A DNA stretch of 64,000 nt from Thereva unica (Eukaryota; Arthropoda; Insecta; Diptera; Therevidae): NCBI GenBank assembly GCA_949987705.1, contig OX465286.1:3387445-3451444 (forward strand), written 5' to 3'. This document shows, one piece after another, positions 1-12,831 of this stretch. A model generated the notes under the pieces. It saw only the letters and a program-made list of their open reading frames with translations. It made no database searches and was not told the DNA's origin. Made by a program: the position numbers and the translations under genes. Each line of letters begins with the position of its first letter. Position 1 is the first letter of the stretch.

Positions 1-3000
1 TTTTAGTCCATCAACAACCATTCAATACGGCACCCCGATAGAGTCGTGACTTCGGTGATCGAGCAGGAGATGATCGCCTAGCTTATTATGTTTACTGTGA
101 AGAGTAAATACTAGAAAGAAGGAATTTGATTGTGAAGTGAGAGAGGTGAAAAGACATCTGACCCTGCAACGAAGTAAAATCGAATCACGTACCTCTTGTA
201 TGCTGGTAGGCTGAAGAGGCTGACTTTAGGATCTAACGACTTATAAAAAGTCAGTTAGTCATGGAATCGTAGTTTTCCAAATACAGCAGGCTATTAGCAC
301 GTATCAATAAACGCACGGAATAGCCCAAACGAAACACGGTACGCTCACATGGAATAGAGTGAGGGTATTCCCACTCAACCTGTGGACGAGTTAACGCGAG
401 TAAAAGTGTGTGTGTGCAATGCCTGCTAGTTTCGGGCCCCGAGCAGACTAGTGCTTGCCTGCTGCAGGCTAGGAGCGTGCGAGTTTTATTTTTAATCGGG
501 CAAGGTGGCAATTTTCGTTTTTCTCAGTGAATCAGCTCAGTTTTACCTGAATTGACTACGAAACTGTAGTCTGCTGCTCATGATACTACCTTAACTCCAT
601 TTCTAGTAGCTTTTATCGGTACAGCCTATAGAAAGAAGTGGTTTTTTTGAAACAATATCTTTTACGCGTGGCTTTCAAAGGATAAATTCCGGGTAGTTTT
701 TATACAATGTAATAAACTGTAAAAGAGTTTCATAGTATCTCAGTGCTTTAATCCCGATTAGTTCTAAAGAACTACAGATCTTCTCTTTCGAACAAACAGC
801 CCGTGCAAATGAATGACTAAAAAAAAATAAAATAAATAAACTAACAAATATACAAAAAAAAAATAAGAATAAATTGATGTACTCTCCTTAACTCTCAACA
901 ATTTATCACAAAGCTACACTTGCTTTCTGGTATATTGTGAAACCACCCTTGCTATTTTAGATTTGTATAAAACGCTATAAATCCTTAAATGTTTCCTCAA
1001 TCCTTATACCGGAGAAACGAATACAATAGGACAGAAAGCGGGCAAGAAAATTACTTATTTATTGTAAAACCACTTATTCAAGGAGAAGTACGAGGGGGGG
1101 AGGGCAGAGATCAAAAAATGGCAACAACACGAAAAAAATATAGGGGTACATTTTGTAAACATACGAGTACACCATTTTCATAATAATAATAAAAAACATA
1201 AAATAACAAAAGCAACAACAAAAGAGAATTAAAAGAATTTGTCCTTTTCTGTTTATTATTATTATATCCCTTTTGCATAAATTGAAACTTTTTTTTATGC
1301 GTATACATACATTGTCGTCTATAAATATATAGATATGTATGTGTATATGCATGAACTGAACATTCATCTCTCATATGGTTTTATGCAGGACTCTCTTTTA
1401 TATTATGATATTCCTTAGTAAATGATGCAAAAACTCTCAAGGATTATGTTTGCCTTTGCGGCTACTAAAGGACATATTTTACGGTCTTTATATCTTCTCA
1501 AACCACTGCTGTCGTCATGATTGTCCAGCCACGTTATATTTCATGCCAGAGGGGATTCCAAGGATTATAATAAAAACGGTAGCGCGGTAGCGCTAAAAGG
1601 GAGAATACAACAACAACAACAAAATACATACCGAAAAAGGGCATACACACGCTGACACACACACACATAGAATAACAACGACAAGAGAAAAGACAACAAC
1701 TTTCCTAATGTACTTGAGGATGTTGCATGGTGGGATGAGGGATGAGGGATGACGATGAGGGGCGTGAAGGATACAAACTGGAAATTATTTTTTTAAGTAG
1801 TAGTATTAGTAATGAATATCAAAAAGAAATCGTATACACAAGAAAAAATTTAAAAAATCATTCTAAAAAAAAATTGATGTCCTTTTAGTCAAGTGCATGC
1901 ACATGTGGCATTTACACCGGAAGCTATGGGTGTGCAACGCCTTAAAAAAATACCATACACACACATACACAAAACAAAAAAACAGGACCATAGCTACTTG
2001 TTCTCTCTGGGATATACCAAAGATATTTTCGTTCCTTTTTGAGTTAACACACATGCAGACCAAAAAAAAAAACAGGAAAAATTAAAGTAAAGTAAAGTTA
2101 AGTTTACAACAAAAAAAAAACTCATTTCTCCTAGCATGGGTGCAGTCCATTGTAATTTCTTTTTGTCCTTTTCGGCATTTTAAGTGCCTTTTAACATCCT
2201 CTCATGTGGCTTTTTATATTCCCGATGCAATATGCATCATACATGATACACGTGCACAAACAGTCACTCTATTCCACATCATATGGTTACTAATACACGA
2301 CCATATAGAGCAGCCAAATGAGGGGGCCGCAGTTGCACAGGGCTCTTAAGGAGCGCGCCTTTAAAAAAATTGAATTGGGAAAAATGCAACAACAAAAAAT
2401 TTCGTATAGGACAGACTTTTTCATATGAAGTCCTTTTTTTGTGGAAATTTTTTATGTAGAAGGAAAATTATTATTTTTTTTTTTTTGGGAATTTTTCTTC
2501 AATCAAATTCGCATTTTTTTCTATCAGAATTACATCCGCACACATCCCTTGCATATCTCTTTTGAATATTTTTCCTGCTTCCTGTTTCTATTTTTTCTCT
2601 GTGCTTTTTTTTTGATTTTTTTTTAACACAACCGATTTCCATCTAACACCCTTTTTTCCTGAATCTCTCTCATTACTATCCAATTTCCTTTAATTTTGGA
2701 TCCGCTATTTTGCATCGATGCATTTTTTTTAACTTGTCCATTTCGGGCTTTCTCCTTTTTTTGCTCGTCAGATTTTATATTTCATAAAGGACAACAGGAA
2801 ATTCTACATTCGAAATACAAATCAGGAGAAAAAAAAATAATCAGGATTTCCCCAACCCCTTTGTCCCACACACCCTTAACCCTTTATGAACTGCCCTTTT
2901 TTCGTGTCGATTTATTTATTTTTTTTAAATTTAGAATTTTGTTAAATTTTTTTTACTTTTGCAAGGGTTGTGCATGACGATGATGATTATAATAATGATG

Positions 3001-4680
3001 ATGATGAGGAGAGAGATTTTTTTTGCAATATTTATTTATTTTTTTTTCATCCCCTATTTGCACAATCTCAGATTTGAATATATGACAGTGGAGGAAGTGA
3101 TCATCATTGCGCTCCTTTAATCCCTTATAGGACATAGGGCGGAAGTGATAGTGTTTTTTTTTTTTGGCCATGACTCTATACTCTCTATAGCAACTGTGAA
3201 AATTTGCATCCCTTAAAGAGGAAATACGCGCGGCAAAATTGAATCCCACAAAAATTTATTGAAATTTATTATAAATTTTATTGAGGGGTTAACCGGGGGG
3301 TCTTTTGGTGAATGCAATTTACAAGTAAAATTGCATCTTTTATCCGCGCCATAAAATATGGGAAATGAACGCACGCATGTGGAATGTATGAATGAGAATA
3401 TAAATGACACAGTTATATGCATTTTTTAAAACAAGTAGAGTAGTAACGTTGATCGTTGATTGTTTTTTGGGAGTTTGGGACACTCTGACTGTACACCGGA
3501 ACAGTGATTTTGAGTTATATTATTTTATGGCACGGGGTATGCTAAAACAAAACCCACAGAATAAGTATTTTTAAAATTTTGTCGTATCCGTCATGGGGAG
3601 TTTCATACGGGAAGATTCAATATTTTCTTTGGCTTGTTTTACTTTAGTTTGTCACTCTAATTCGACTATTGGATCCGACATGAAAACGGTCCGAAAACTT
3701 GATCCGATATTCGGGAAGAAACAGGTCAAAACTTCTTTTTTTGTTATTCTAATTGTAGACTTCAATCTATCTCGAGTTGTTTAAATAAAACATTGATCGT
3801 ACACTATAGGTAATCATTATTTGTGTACCCTTATATTGCATCCAAGCGAATTGCTGCCCTTGACCAGCCCATGTCATTACAATGCGCTTTACATTGAAAA
3901 GATATTCTCAATTGTGAAAATGCAATGTGCGCTGTTGCGTGCAATAAATCGAGTATTATTGACGGGTCCGTAACAAAACAAAATTGTCAGTTCTACGCCC
4001 CCATTGGTAAACCCTCTACTAATTTTAATTGATAAGCAAAACTCTTCATAATCAACGCTTAACAAAGCAGTTGGGCGCTGGGATTTGTGCGGAAAGAGTA
4101 ATTGAACCGTTCATCTTTGATTACGAAGTAACCATGACATGTCTATCAACACTACGCACAAGTAAATGCTTCTGCCTTCAACCTGCAGCTAGAAAGATCT
4201 ACTAAGTGTAATAATGAGAGTCACAATCGTCCACAAGTTCAATTTAATACTGGGTTAAAAGCAGACGACATAGACACATCATTAGGAGAACATCAAAGAA
4301 TGCTTTCAACTATATATGTTAAAGCGAACGGCATGGAAATTTGCGATGCAGAACAAAGCAAGCAGAACAAAATACATGGTAGTAGCCATCAGCAAGAAGA
4401 TCTTCTAATATTGATCCCACGGTCAAGATATGGGAACATTAGTTTGAAGTAGTGCAATACCATATCTATCTTAAGTCCCTAATGGCAGCCGACAACAGCT
4501 TCGAAATAAGCATACGCTTGCTAAAAAAAAAATTATATGGCCTAAATATACGGGGATGTTTGCTTCAGAAGCAAAAAGGCATTTTTTTACGTGCTCGTAG
4601 CCAGCTGCATTTGAAGAAGTAGAATTTTTACTCAGGCGAACTATGCCGAGTTTTATTTTGACTCGGGAAGATTAGATAAC
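1..4680. other. Non-coding AT-rich DNA, no gene recognised
   Basis: No reading frame here has the composition, length or motifs of a conserved protein. The sequence is AT-rich with homopolymer A and T runs, short CA/GT stretches near 1650 and 1950-2050, and a GATGAT/AATAAT patch near 2976-3010. Positions 3800-4680 have more balanced composition and look like old repeat DNA, but I cannot name a family. It lies upstream of the SoxD coding exons, so it may be 5' intron or intergenic DNA. Confidence 0.6.
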
Positions 4681-5039
4681 CCTTGGGTTAGGGTTGCCAA
4701 GTTAGGTTAGGTTGAAATAGCTGCCTTCACTACGGAGTCCACTTAGGCACGCCATTGGGCCCATTGTGATGCCATTCTAGAGTTGGTTGCCAAACTAGAG
4801 CATATTGGATTAGAATCGGCATCGGTGGAGGGCGTTGATGAGAGAGACTGTCACCATCTTTTGCGGTGGGATTTTTTTTTTCAGATATTTGCACTTTCAA
4901 CGATTCTGTTATTTTGAATGTAATGTTGGGCACCAAGCTTTAATCGGAAAGATAGTAGGGTGGAGAGTCAAAGAACTGCCAACGCCAATACACAGCTTTA
5001 CTCCATCGCGCCGATAGGATCCAATACCTAAGGCGATAA

Positions 5040-5180
5040 CAGGAAAAAGGACAGAAGGACTAGAAAGAAGAAAAGTTATATAGGTGTGAGGAAACGAAAG
5101 GGCCCATGCCGTGAAGTGGATTCGAACTACAGACCTCTGAGATGATATTTGGTCGCCTTGATTCTTGGCTACCAAAGCCT
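5040..5180 (-). mobile_element. tRNA-derived SINE-like repeat, copy A
   Basis: Read on the minus strand, this holds a tRNA-like RNA polymerase III promoter. A B-box-like AGTTCGAATCC is the complement of 5118-5128, and an A-box-like GGTAGCCAAGAATCAAGG is the complement of 5156-5173, at tRNA-like spacing. The acceptor stem does not pair, so this is not a working tRNA gene. The purine-rich part at 5040-5095 resembles the same part of copy B at 6020-6205. Family name and full boundaries are unknown. Confidence 0.5.
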
Positions 5181-6019
5181 ATGATCATAGTCGAGCTGCA
5201 CCAAACCTTGGCGTAGACCAGGAAGCCTAGAGAAATTATATCGGGATGATAATGGTACAGAATCGTCTCCAGTGAAGTAGTGGGAAAGGTCAAAGCCGTC
5301 TTTTGTGATACTACGAGTATTTTTAGGATTATGTGTCGGGGTAGATAAAACTCCAATGAACTGATGGACGTAATGGGGAAGGACTAATGTCAGGGATGTT
5401 TCAAATGGGGCCGGGAGCAACTAGGGCCATCTCCATGGGATTATTTAACGAAGTAACCACACCAAAACCCCGCTGAAGAGAAGAGAACCTATACACTCAG
5501 ATCATTGGGATTTTTGGAACACTTGAACAAGATATACCTATCACCTGTGATGGAAGAATGGTCATGATGAGGGATCCTTGGGTATGTTCCGAATTAAGTT
5601 CAACTACTGTAGATCACCAGGGTGGGGGTTATATTGGAGAAGTAGATTCGAGCTCGTCTTTTGCTGTATGAATCGTTAGATGCGGCGACAACGAGGTAGA
5701 CCAAACCTAGACTTAATGAATGGCGATGATCAGGGGTCGCTCCAAGCCTAACTCGATGACATCGTTCCGTATTATGCCGGGTTGGGGTAAAGGCTTGGAA
5801 TGAAGTAGGAGTTTTTTGTTTTTCTTTTTAATTATTTTCTTTTTAAATATTAAACGTAACTCCGCCGTCGTCGTCTGGTCCCAAGCCCAGGGTGTGAAAG
5901 GAGGAGGGTGGTTGACATTGGGGCATCGAGAAACAACTCGCTGGAGTGTTATGCCTTCTGAAACGAGTTGAATCTCATCAACCAACCGGTGACATGCGCT
6001 TTGTTGGAGCGGGGAAGGA

Positions 6020-6205
6020 CTAAGGAAGGTTATGACAGGAGAAATGAGGAATGTAAAGAGGAAAGAAGAAAGAAGGAAGGTTATGTAGGTGGGAAAGTGG
6101 AAAAGGCGAAGAACCATGGGGCTAGGTCTGGCCGGGATTCGAACCTGGGACCTCTGGGATAGTAGCCAGCCGCCTTACTCCTTAAGCTACCGAGGCCCCC
6201 CAAGA
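6020..6205 (-). mobile_element. tRNA-derived SINE-like repeat, copy B
   Basis: On the minus strand this contains a perfect B box, GGTTCGAATCC (complement of 6135-6145), within a T-arm-like CCAGG/CCCGG stem. An A-box-like GGTAGCTTAAGGAGTAAGG is the complement of 6173-6191. A possible anticodon stem (CTGG/CCAG) lies between them. The 5' acceptor strand does not pair with the sequence after the T arm, which rules out a normal tRNA. The purine-rich tail at 6020-6110 matches copy A, so I infer a dispersed SINE family. It is better preserved than copy A. Confidence 0.55.
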
Positions 6206-6299
6206 TCTGCCGAATGGACTAGAATCGGGAAACCGAAGAAACAAGGCAAGAAACCGCCAGCTAACCGGATCGAAGAAAGAAGAAAGAATTATTAAACGC

Positions 6300-7560
6300 G
6301 CACGTTTTGTCTTTTATTTCAGGGTTTTAATATATTTTGTTGTGTGTGTGTGTTCATGTGTGTTTTATCCTAAACTAAATAATAATTAATGTCATTTTAT
6401 TTGTCTCTACGCAATTTAAAATATTTATTTGATTCATTATTATTATTTTGTGTGTCTGTTGTTGCCATTTTGGTTACACCCCAAATATAAATTCTTACAC
6501 GCGGCCATAATACTTGACAAATTTTCCTCTGACGCACAACAAAGAGCCCCCGAAACAAAAAAAAAAATAACATTTCATAATTTTTGTCATAAAAATACCA
6601 AAAAAACAAAAAAATGAGAAATTTGTTTATTTTTTTTGTGTGAAATTTATTTTTAGTAAAATTCTATTTCGATCTTTAATAGTATCTAAAAACGAAAATT
6701 ATCTTTTGTATTAAGTCCGTTGACTGATTGTATTTTTAGTGCTTAGAAGTGTTATAATAAAGTCTGCTTTTGGGGCTGGTGGTGGGGGAACAGGGGGTCT
6801 TGTAAATGGGCGGGATTTAATATTTTATACTATATTTGTTTTTTTTTGTTGTTGTTTCTGGTTCGTAAATATAAATATATATTTTTCTTTATGTTTATTA
6901 ATACGAAAGAAAAAAAAAAGTTTATTTTTAAAGATTTATGTACAAAATTAAGACCAGAAACATTTTTAACATCAGCGTCAGCAAAAGTCTTGTATATATT
7001 TTTTTCTTGTTCTCGTGGTTTTTGTTTTTTCATGGGGAGTAACATCTGTTTTGAATATTAATTAGTTTTAAAAGGGTTTTTGTATATTTTTTTTTGTATA
7101 GGGATTGTTGTGGGCTGTGGCCGCCTACTACAAATGAATTGAAATGAATTGTGGTAACTTCCCACCTGAAATTGCTTCTCCCCATGTCACCCTCATTCAG
7201 AATTGTGTAATACGGTGATGCTATTCGTGCTGTCATTTTACATAAACAAGAATGAAAAACAAATCTAATTTCGATAAAAGATCTATTGACCATCTCTTAA
7301 TCCAGTTCCTTGAAAGGTGATCGTTATACATTGAAGACAAATTCAGACTCTGGCCAATCTATCGATAGGATACTCTGCCCGAATATGCAAAATCCTCTCC
7401 ATAGAGCATTACAGTACATCTTTTATAAAAAAAGGGGGTTTGAGCTTGGACATAATTGCAACCGAAGTCCCTAGCTCTACTAATGTACATAGAGATCGAA
7501 GCCCCATTACAAAAAATATTAGTTTTAATTTTTGTTAGATTCGTGGAATTCGTGCAAATT
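6300..7560. other. AT-rich non-coding stretch
   Basis: I see no gene. It contains a short GT microsatellite near 6340-6361, many T and A homopolymers, and TTTTTTGT-type low complexity up to about 7110. Positions 7110-7560 are less biased but show no recognisable coding or RNA feature. Confidence 0.6.
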
Positions 7561-7562
7561 TC

Positions 7563-7648
7563 GGTCCCCTAACTTAGTACTAACTACGTCCAATGCTGCT
7601 TAACCTGCGCAATCGAATGAGAACGGGTCAACTAAGTATGCCAATGGC
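7563..7648 (-). repeat. 5S rRNA-derived repeat, copy 1
   Basis: The reverse complement reads like the body of a 5S rRNA: a start resembling GCCATTGGCATACT, then CGTTCTCATTCGATT, then AAGCAGCATTGGACGTAG and TTAGTACTAAGTTAGGGGACCG. These are the internal control region landmarks of eukaryotic 5S genes in correct order. Several canonical bases near the 5' third are missing or changed, so it is a pseudogene or SINE head. The upstream leader at about 7649-7693 also resembles that of copy 2. Confidence 0.6.
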
Positions 7649-7812
7649 ACTCTTTATGGGGTCACTAAAATAAATTGCTCGTCCTATACAATTTTATAAA
7701 GCCCCAATTTGATTTCGATCTGTTCTCTTGCTCCTTCCCACAAGTTTTGCACGACAGCATTCTCGTAGGGTTCTCTTCTTTCTTCAAGTTTTAGGGTATC
7801 CATGGGCCTGTT

Positions 7813-7866
7813 TAGACGGTTCGCTCCCCCGGAACGTTCCTCACGGTCATGGGTGCGAACCGTCTA
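7813..7866. repeat. 12-bp perfect inverted repeat with 30-nt loop
   Basis: TAGACGGTTCGC at 7813-7824 is matched by its exact complement at 7855-7866. The loop is GC-rich and contains CCCCCGGAACGTTCC. It could be the end of a fold-back element or a structured RNA. No flanking target duplication is evident. Confidence 0.6.
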
Positions 7867-7899
7867 TGTTGTATTTTCATTGCGTTTGCTCCCTCTGAA

Positions 7900-10190
7900 C
7901 CCCACGCTCTTCTCAAGGTGCTACCATCCAATAAGCTCGTGGCCACTATTCTCTCAATTAAGACTTCACTTTAACTCCCCATACAGGATAAAATCAGGAC
8001 GTATACATATCTTCCCACGGAGTTAAAATTTATTTTTGGCTTTCTTTTGGGTCTTGTCTTGTTTCATATTAATCTTTAAATATTTGTCATACCACCTTTC
8101 TCTTTGAGGTCGATATCCTTTATAACTTTATTGTGTGTGTGTATATATTTTTTATGTTGTATTTCCTTTATACAAATATATATATAACAATAAAATAAAA
8201 TTACGAGATATCAGAAGAATAAAAAAAAACAAAGCATCGATTTCGTAATATGACCCTTTTTTCTCTTGAATGGCCGTTTTTGTTGTTTCTCCGAGATTCG
8301 GATTGCATTGTTCGTTCGGTTTTTTGATGGGATTCCCTTTTTGGTGGTGAGGTGTGCAGGGATAAAAAAAGAGAGACATAACAAACGAATGAATAACAAA
8401 AAATTCATATAGTAATAAATATAAAAATGGGGAAAAAAGGCGATTACCATCACCGTGCAACAATAATATCACCAATAACGAAAAAAAATTATAAAAAACA
8501 AAAAAAAACATTTTGAAAGAAGGAAAAAAAACGTCCCCAAAAACTTGACTGTAACAAGTGTTTCGACATATATCCAAGTGGAGAACAACAGGTTCCATTA
8601 GTACCGCATTCTCTGAATCTCTGACAGTGCGTGCACCTTGCCCAGAAAGAAGTCTCGTCTTTCTACAGAATATAATATATATATGTAAAGATATGCATTT
8701 TATATATATAGGTATATATGTTTATAAGAATTCTGTTTCTTCCCCTTTCCGTTTCTAGTTGATAAGACAACACAACTGGGAACTTCTCTCTGTATATACA
8801 AGTTTCTTGTCGTCCAGCATCCCATGCAGAGAGCCTTCCTGCTTCAAGAAGATGGGAAACAAGCAACGCAGCCTGTCAACGGTAACAGTTCATAACGCGG
8901 CATTAAAGTGATATCAGTAAGCATTTTACCCCATATTCTTCCCGCTCGCCCCTCCATATCCCCATCTGCATCCCCCGTTGCGTTTCTTCCACCGCAGCCG
9001 TGCACAGCTCTTGGTGGTTTCCCATCCACAGTCAACTGTCCATTGAAGCATTGATCTTCTCTGCCGCCCGTCCCGTGCCGCCCGTCCCACTACTCTCTTC
9101 TTACCTGGTTGCCGTGTTATGTTTTGTAGCTCACTCACGGTTAAGTCTTTCTACACACATTTTATCTACCTTCTTCCCTTTTGTCTTTTTGGTGTTGCTG
9201 TTGTTGTTGTTGTCGCTGCTGCTGCTGGAAGACCACGTCCTCTCCAGCTCTCATCTCTGAAGTCACTTCTGGATTCGGTTTTCTTCTTGTCCACGTGATA
9301 CTTTTCTCACATCCATCGTATAAGGTTAAAGTAAGGGCGAAGAAGTGCAGCCAGATTAAAAGCGGCCTCTGCGAATCGACCCCCCGTCCTTTACCTTAAA
9401 GGTATCTATGCTTAACGGGTTCTCCTGGCGCACAGTAAGACGCGAGTGTACATATCGACGACTTGTGTTCAATTAAGACTCAGATCTCTCCTCTATTAAG
9501 GACTACCAGAAACCAGCTCCTTAACGTTCCTGGCGTCCTCGGGGATTGTTAATGGCTTTCCTTTTTTTTCGTGTATACTGTTGCTGTTGTTGTTGTATTT
9601 CTTTTTTTTCCTACCTTTACCTGCTATATTTTTTTTATTATTAATATTATTGTTATATAGCTGCCAGAATGGGCATTATCGTCCTGCTGCTGCTCTGTTC
9701 TGCACCTCTCCTCATATCTGTGGCCACTCCGAGCATCCGTTTTGGCTAGAAATAACTGTATCTCTTTTTCCCCCTCTTATTCATATTACTCCTTCCTGCC
9801 GCCCTGCACCCACTGCCAGCCCGTCCTGCCCTGCACCACCCTTTACAATAGGCACCCGGACTTTATACTTGCACTTTGTTCCGTGTGACGCAAGACCATT
9901 GTTAACCAGTGAAGATTTTGTGTTCTGAGGGCCGAGGACAATGCAAGATGATTTGCTTGAATTGAGGAATTTGCTTGAGGCGTTTTTGCCTTCGTTCATT
10001 TTTTTTAGCTTCTTTCTATTTCGTTTCCTTTTTTTTTTATTTTTCTATTCATTTTGTCGCTTGATTTTAACGAAAGTTATTGAAGGCAGAGCACTTAACA
10101 AAACAAAACGAAGAGATTCTGTGCGTGTGCATGCCTCGAATGGTATTCAGTTAGTGTGCTCATATGTTATTGCACTAGGACCCGTTTAGA
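7900..10190. other. Non-coding stretch with a moderately GC-rich core
   Basis: No conserved protein is recognisable. 8030-8760 is AT-rich with an ATATAT patch around 8685-8715. 8830-9950 is richer in C and G, includes a CTGTTGTTG/CTGCTGCTG tract at about 9195-9228, and could be an untranslated exon or promoter region. I see no splice pair or core promoter good enough to claim that. 9990-10060 is T-rich. Confidence 0.45.
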
Positions 10191-10429
10191 AATGAAGAAT
10201 CGATTCTAGAAGGATTGTGTTTCGGGGTGTATTAAAGAGAGTTTTGAGATAATCGATTGTAATTCTAGTTCGGATGTGACCTTTATTCAGGACATCACGC
10301 AGGTTTTTGTCCCGAATGAAATTAACACCCCAGCCCAAAACCCGATGACGGCACTGCGCCCGTATCCCCATAGCTATACTACTGTTTTTGTTAAGTACGT
10401 TAGTAGATTTTTTTTAGAACGAGCTAAAT

Positions 10430-11003
10430 TCAGCTTGTAATAGTCTTCTTGTCTGTACAATTTGTCTGTCCTTTTCGATGCCCTAAATGTTCCTGTGCTC
10501 CGGTATCCACTGACCAGAGATACGGAATTTGATTGTCAAAGAAGAAAGCAATCGAGAAAAGAAACGGTTTTAGCATCGAACCTTGCGGAACACCGCGCGT
10601 GATTGATAAAGGATCCGAAATTGAATGTTGTATCCATGCTTCTTCTTCAAGATCGATTTTGCAAGTAGTAGGGTAAAGAGACCGCCCAGATATTTCAGTT
10701 GAAGATGAGGCGCATGTCTTTAGGGGTAGAATGCCGGATCCAGATGGATTTGTTGACATCAAGCTCTTTAGGGCACCAATAGACGTCGTGAGTCCTGAAA
10801 ACACTCTGTCCATTGAATGAAAGGAAGACTTTGGCATCAGGGGGCGGCATAGCAATGTCGGACAGAGAAGAATTCGAGGAGAACATACATTCTAATAACT
10901 CGGCCTTGGATTTTCTGTCTGGTAACACCTCCCCTTTGTAGATATAGGAGGGGCTAGTGGATTTAGTAAAAATCCATAATCCAAATTCGTAATCAAAATT
11001 CAC
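10430..11003 (-). mobile_element. Decayed non-LTR retrotransposon, reverse transcriptase fragment
   Basis: Two minus-strand frames together give a broken LINE ORF2. The upstream part (10695-11003) contains KAELLECMFSSNSSLSD followed by a proline run, typical of the region before the reverse transcriptase in jockey/CR1-like elements. A second frame continues with LKTCASS and then TRGVPQGSMLKPFLFSI, the conserved GVPQGS block of the palm domain. The catalytic FADD/YADD block is absent and at least one frameshift is present. It is a dead fragment. Confidence 0.7.
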
Positions 11004-12300
11004 CCCATGAGGCGCTTACCCACCATTATCGATATTAAACTGGAATATTTTTTCGGTAATTGAATCTAATCGAGTGTCATTAAACTTAAAAATAAAACAA
11101 ATTCCATTCCCAAATCACCCACCATTAAGGACTATACACAATAATGCTTGGGATCGTTGGTAATTGAAAGAGATTTATTTTGTGTCGTTTGCACCTCAAG
11201 TAATTTGCGTGTAGGTTTCTCATCAAAATTTGCCGAGCAGAAAAAACGCGTGTCCTTGGAAGTGATTTATAAGGATTTAAAGTTTTTTGAGTGGCAATTT
11301 TCTTTCCTTTTTCTTATTTGAAATTATTTTTGGGCGCTAAGAGAAATGTTAAAATTATTGATTATATGTATTTATATTTTATTATCCACTTAACAAAAAA
11401 AAGCAACATTTATTAATAAAAAAAATATAAGAAAAATGTCCGTTTTTTTCATTTATTAATTTCCATTTTTCCTTCTCTTTTTTTTTCAATTTTCTCATTT
11501 CACATTAAAATTTTCGTTGGGTGACATTTCAAATATCTCAAAGCTGTTATTGCTCTACAAATGACCAGTTGACAGGTTATCTCGCGTTTTGTATAGTAAG
11601 AAGACAAAAACAGAAGCATACCCCCGAGAAAATAAAAGAAATATTTGGTGAGATTCTTTCTCTGTTTTAAGAACCAAAACTATACAACATATACATACAT
11701 ATATATAAAGTGGCGACATGCTACTGACAGGATAAATCATCAGAAATCTGTCAACATAGACAATGACAAGTAATTAACTTGGAAGACAAACTCAACAAAA
11801 ACAAAAACAAATACTGAACAGAATTACAGAGTAGTTTTGTGCCTAGTATTTTTGGAGTAGTTTTCATTTTATTTATGGCTTAAAAAATAGAATATTGTAT
11901 TTTAGTACTGTCTTGATGGATATCCCTTTACCTTGATTGGTTTTATACACCTATAACCCTGATTTGCGTTCATTCTTTTCCGGGGTGGGATATCTACCAG
12001 CCAGGGTTGGTTAGGATTTATTCGCTTCTTCCTACTGACTGGGATTTGTGTTTCCGTAGTGCGAACTCGACCGCTTTGTATATGACGGGCGGGAGTGCGT
12101 AATATATGGCTCAATGGGAGTGACTGAACGGGGAAATAAAGCTAAAGAAGTCGCCTAAAGAGTGTACAGAAGGTGTCTAAATTAGTCACTTCCCCGTGAG
12201 TTGGTGTATTAAGTTGATAAACTCCTGTAGTTTTTAGTTATAACTAGCAGGATTAAAATGCCAACCTTTGATAGTCAAGTATTGAGCCAAAGCTAAATTG
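11004..12300. other. Non-coding stretch, no gene recognised
   Basis: Mostly AT-rich up to about 11890. 11900-12120 is more balanced and gives a 70-codon minus-strand frame with no recognisable family. I see no splice-supported exon here. Confidence 0.5.
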
Positions 12301-12339
12301 GAGGTTAAATATCAAAGAAAGGGCAAGCAGGCCATTATA

Positions 12340-12712
12340 CCTTTCCATGCCTGTAACCAGACTTTCCACATGGTACGCCAGCTATACAAGGCACTGATTA
12401 GATTAGTGCTGCCATATAGCTTCTCGTATTCCAAATCAAAGCCGGTTCAAGGGGCCCGTTTAATCTCCAAATAAACGACCATCACCAGCGTTTTCCAGGC
12501 AGAACTTTTGACAATCATTCAAAATATGCCTAGCAATACAGTAGTATGCAAAGCAGGCAGGCAGGGTAATCCTGTTATCAGATAGCCAATCGCTCACCAA
12601 GGCAATAGGCTTAGCCTCCGTAAATCTTCAAACCTGGTCGGAAATTGCCAGAACAAGTTCTCCTCCCTGGCCAAAAAATACAATGTCACTTTTCAGTGTG
12701 TAATCGTAATCG
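12340..12712 (+). mobile_element. Decayed LINE: end of reverse transcriptase and RNase H
   Basis: Plus-strand fragments read in more than one frame. One resembles the end of the RT thumb (MVRQLYKALIRLVLPYS). A later one resembles an RNase H domain as found in R1/I-type elements: FQAELL near 12497, then SDSQSLTKAIGLAS near 12585. Frameshifts and stops break it. The 5S-derived repeat begins just downstream. Confidence 0.6.
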
Positions 12713-12739
12713 ACCATTCAAATCGCGAGTGTCGTTTTA

Positions 12740-12831
12740 CCAAGCGGTCCTCCTACCAAGTATTAACCAAGTCCAATGCTGCTTGACCTGCGCGATCGAA
12801 AGAGAACCGATCTACTGAGTATGCTAATGGC
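12740..12831 (-). repeat. 5S rRNA-derived repeat, copy 2
   Basis: This is the best 5S match in the window. The reverse complement contains GATCGGTTCTC, TCGATCGCGCAGGTCAAGC, AGCATTGGACTTGGTTAATA and GGACCGCTTGG, in the order and spacing of the 5S transcription-factor-binding control region. The 5' end reads GCCATTAGCATACT, with several bases missing against canonical 5S. About 45 bp of upstream leader (12832-12880, including TATAGGACGA on the minus strand) resembles copy 1. Confidence 0.65.

Noticed and set aside
6128..6200. Functional tRNA gene
   Set aside because: A and B boxes are present but the acceptor strands do not pair and the anticodon stem is only four pairs; a SINE head fits better.
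8152..8598. 148-codon minus-strand open frame
   Set aside because: Phe/Leu-rich translation of A-rich sequence with no family similarity, no splice support and an overlapping frame of similar quality.
12740..12831. Functional 5S rRNA gene
   Set aside because: Bases in the 5' third of canonical 5S are missing and the 3' end does not continue into the expected closing helix.
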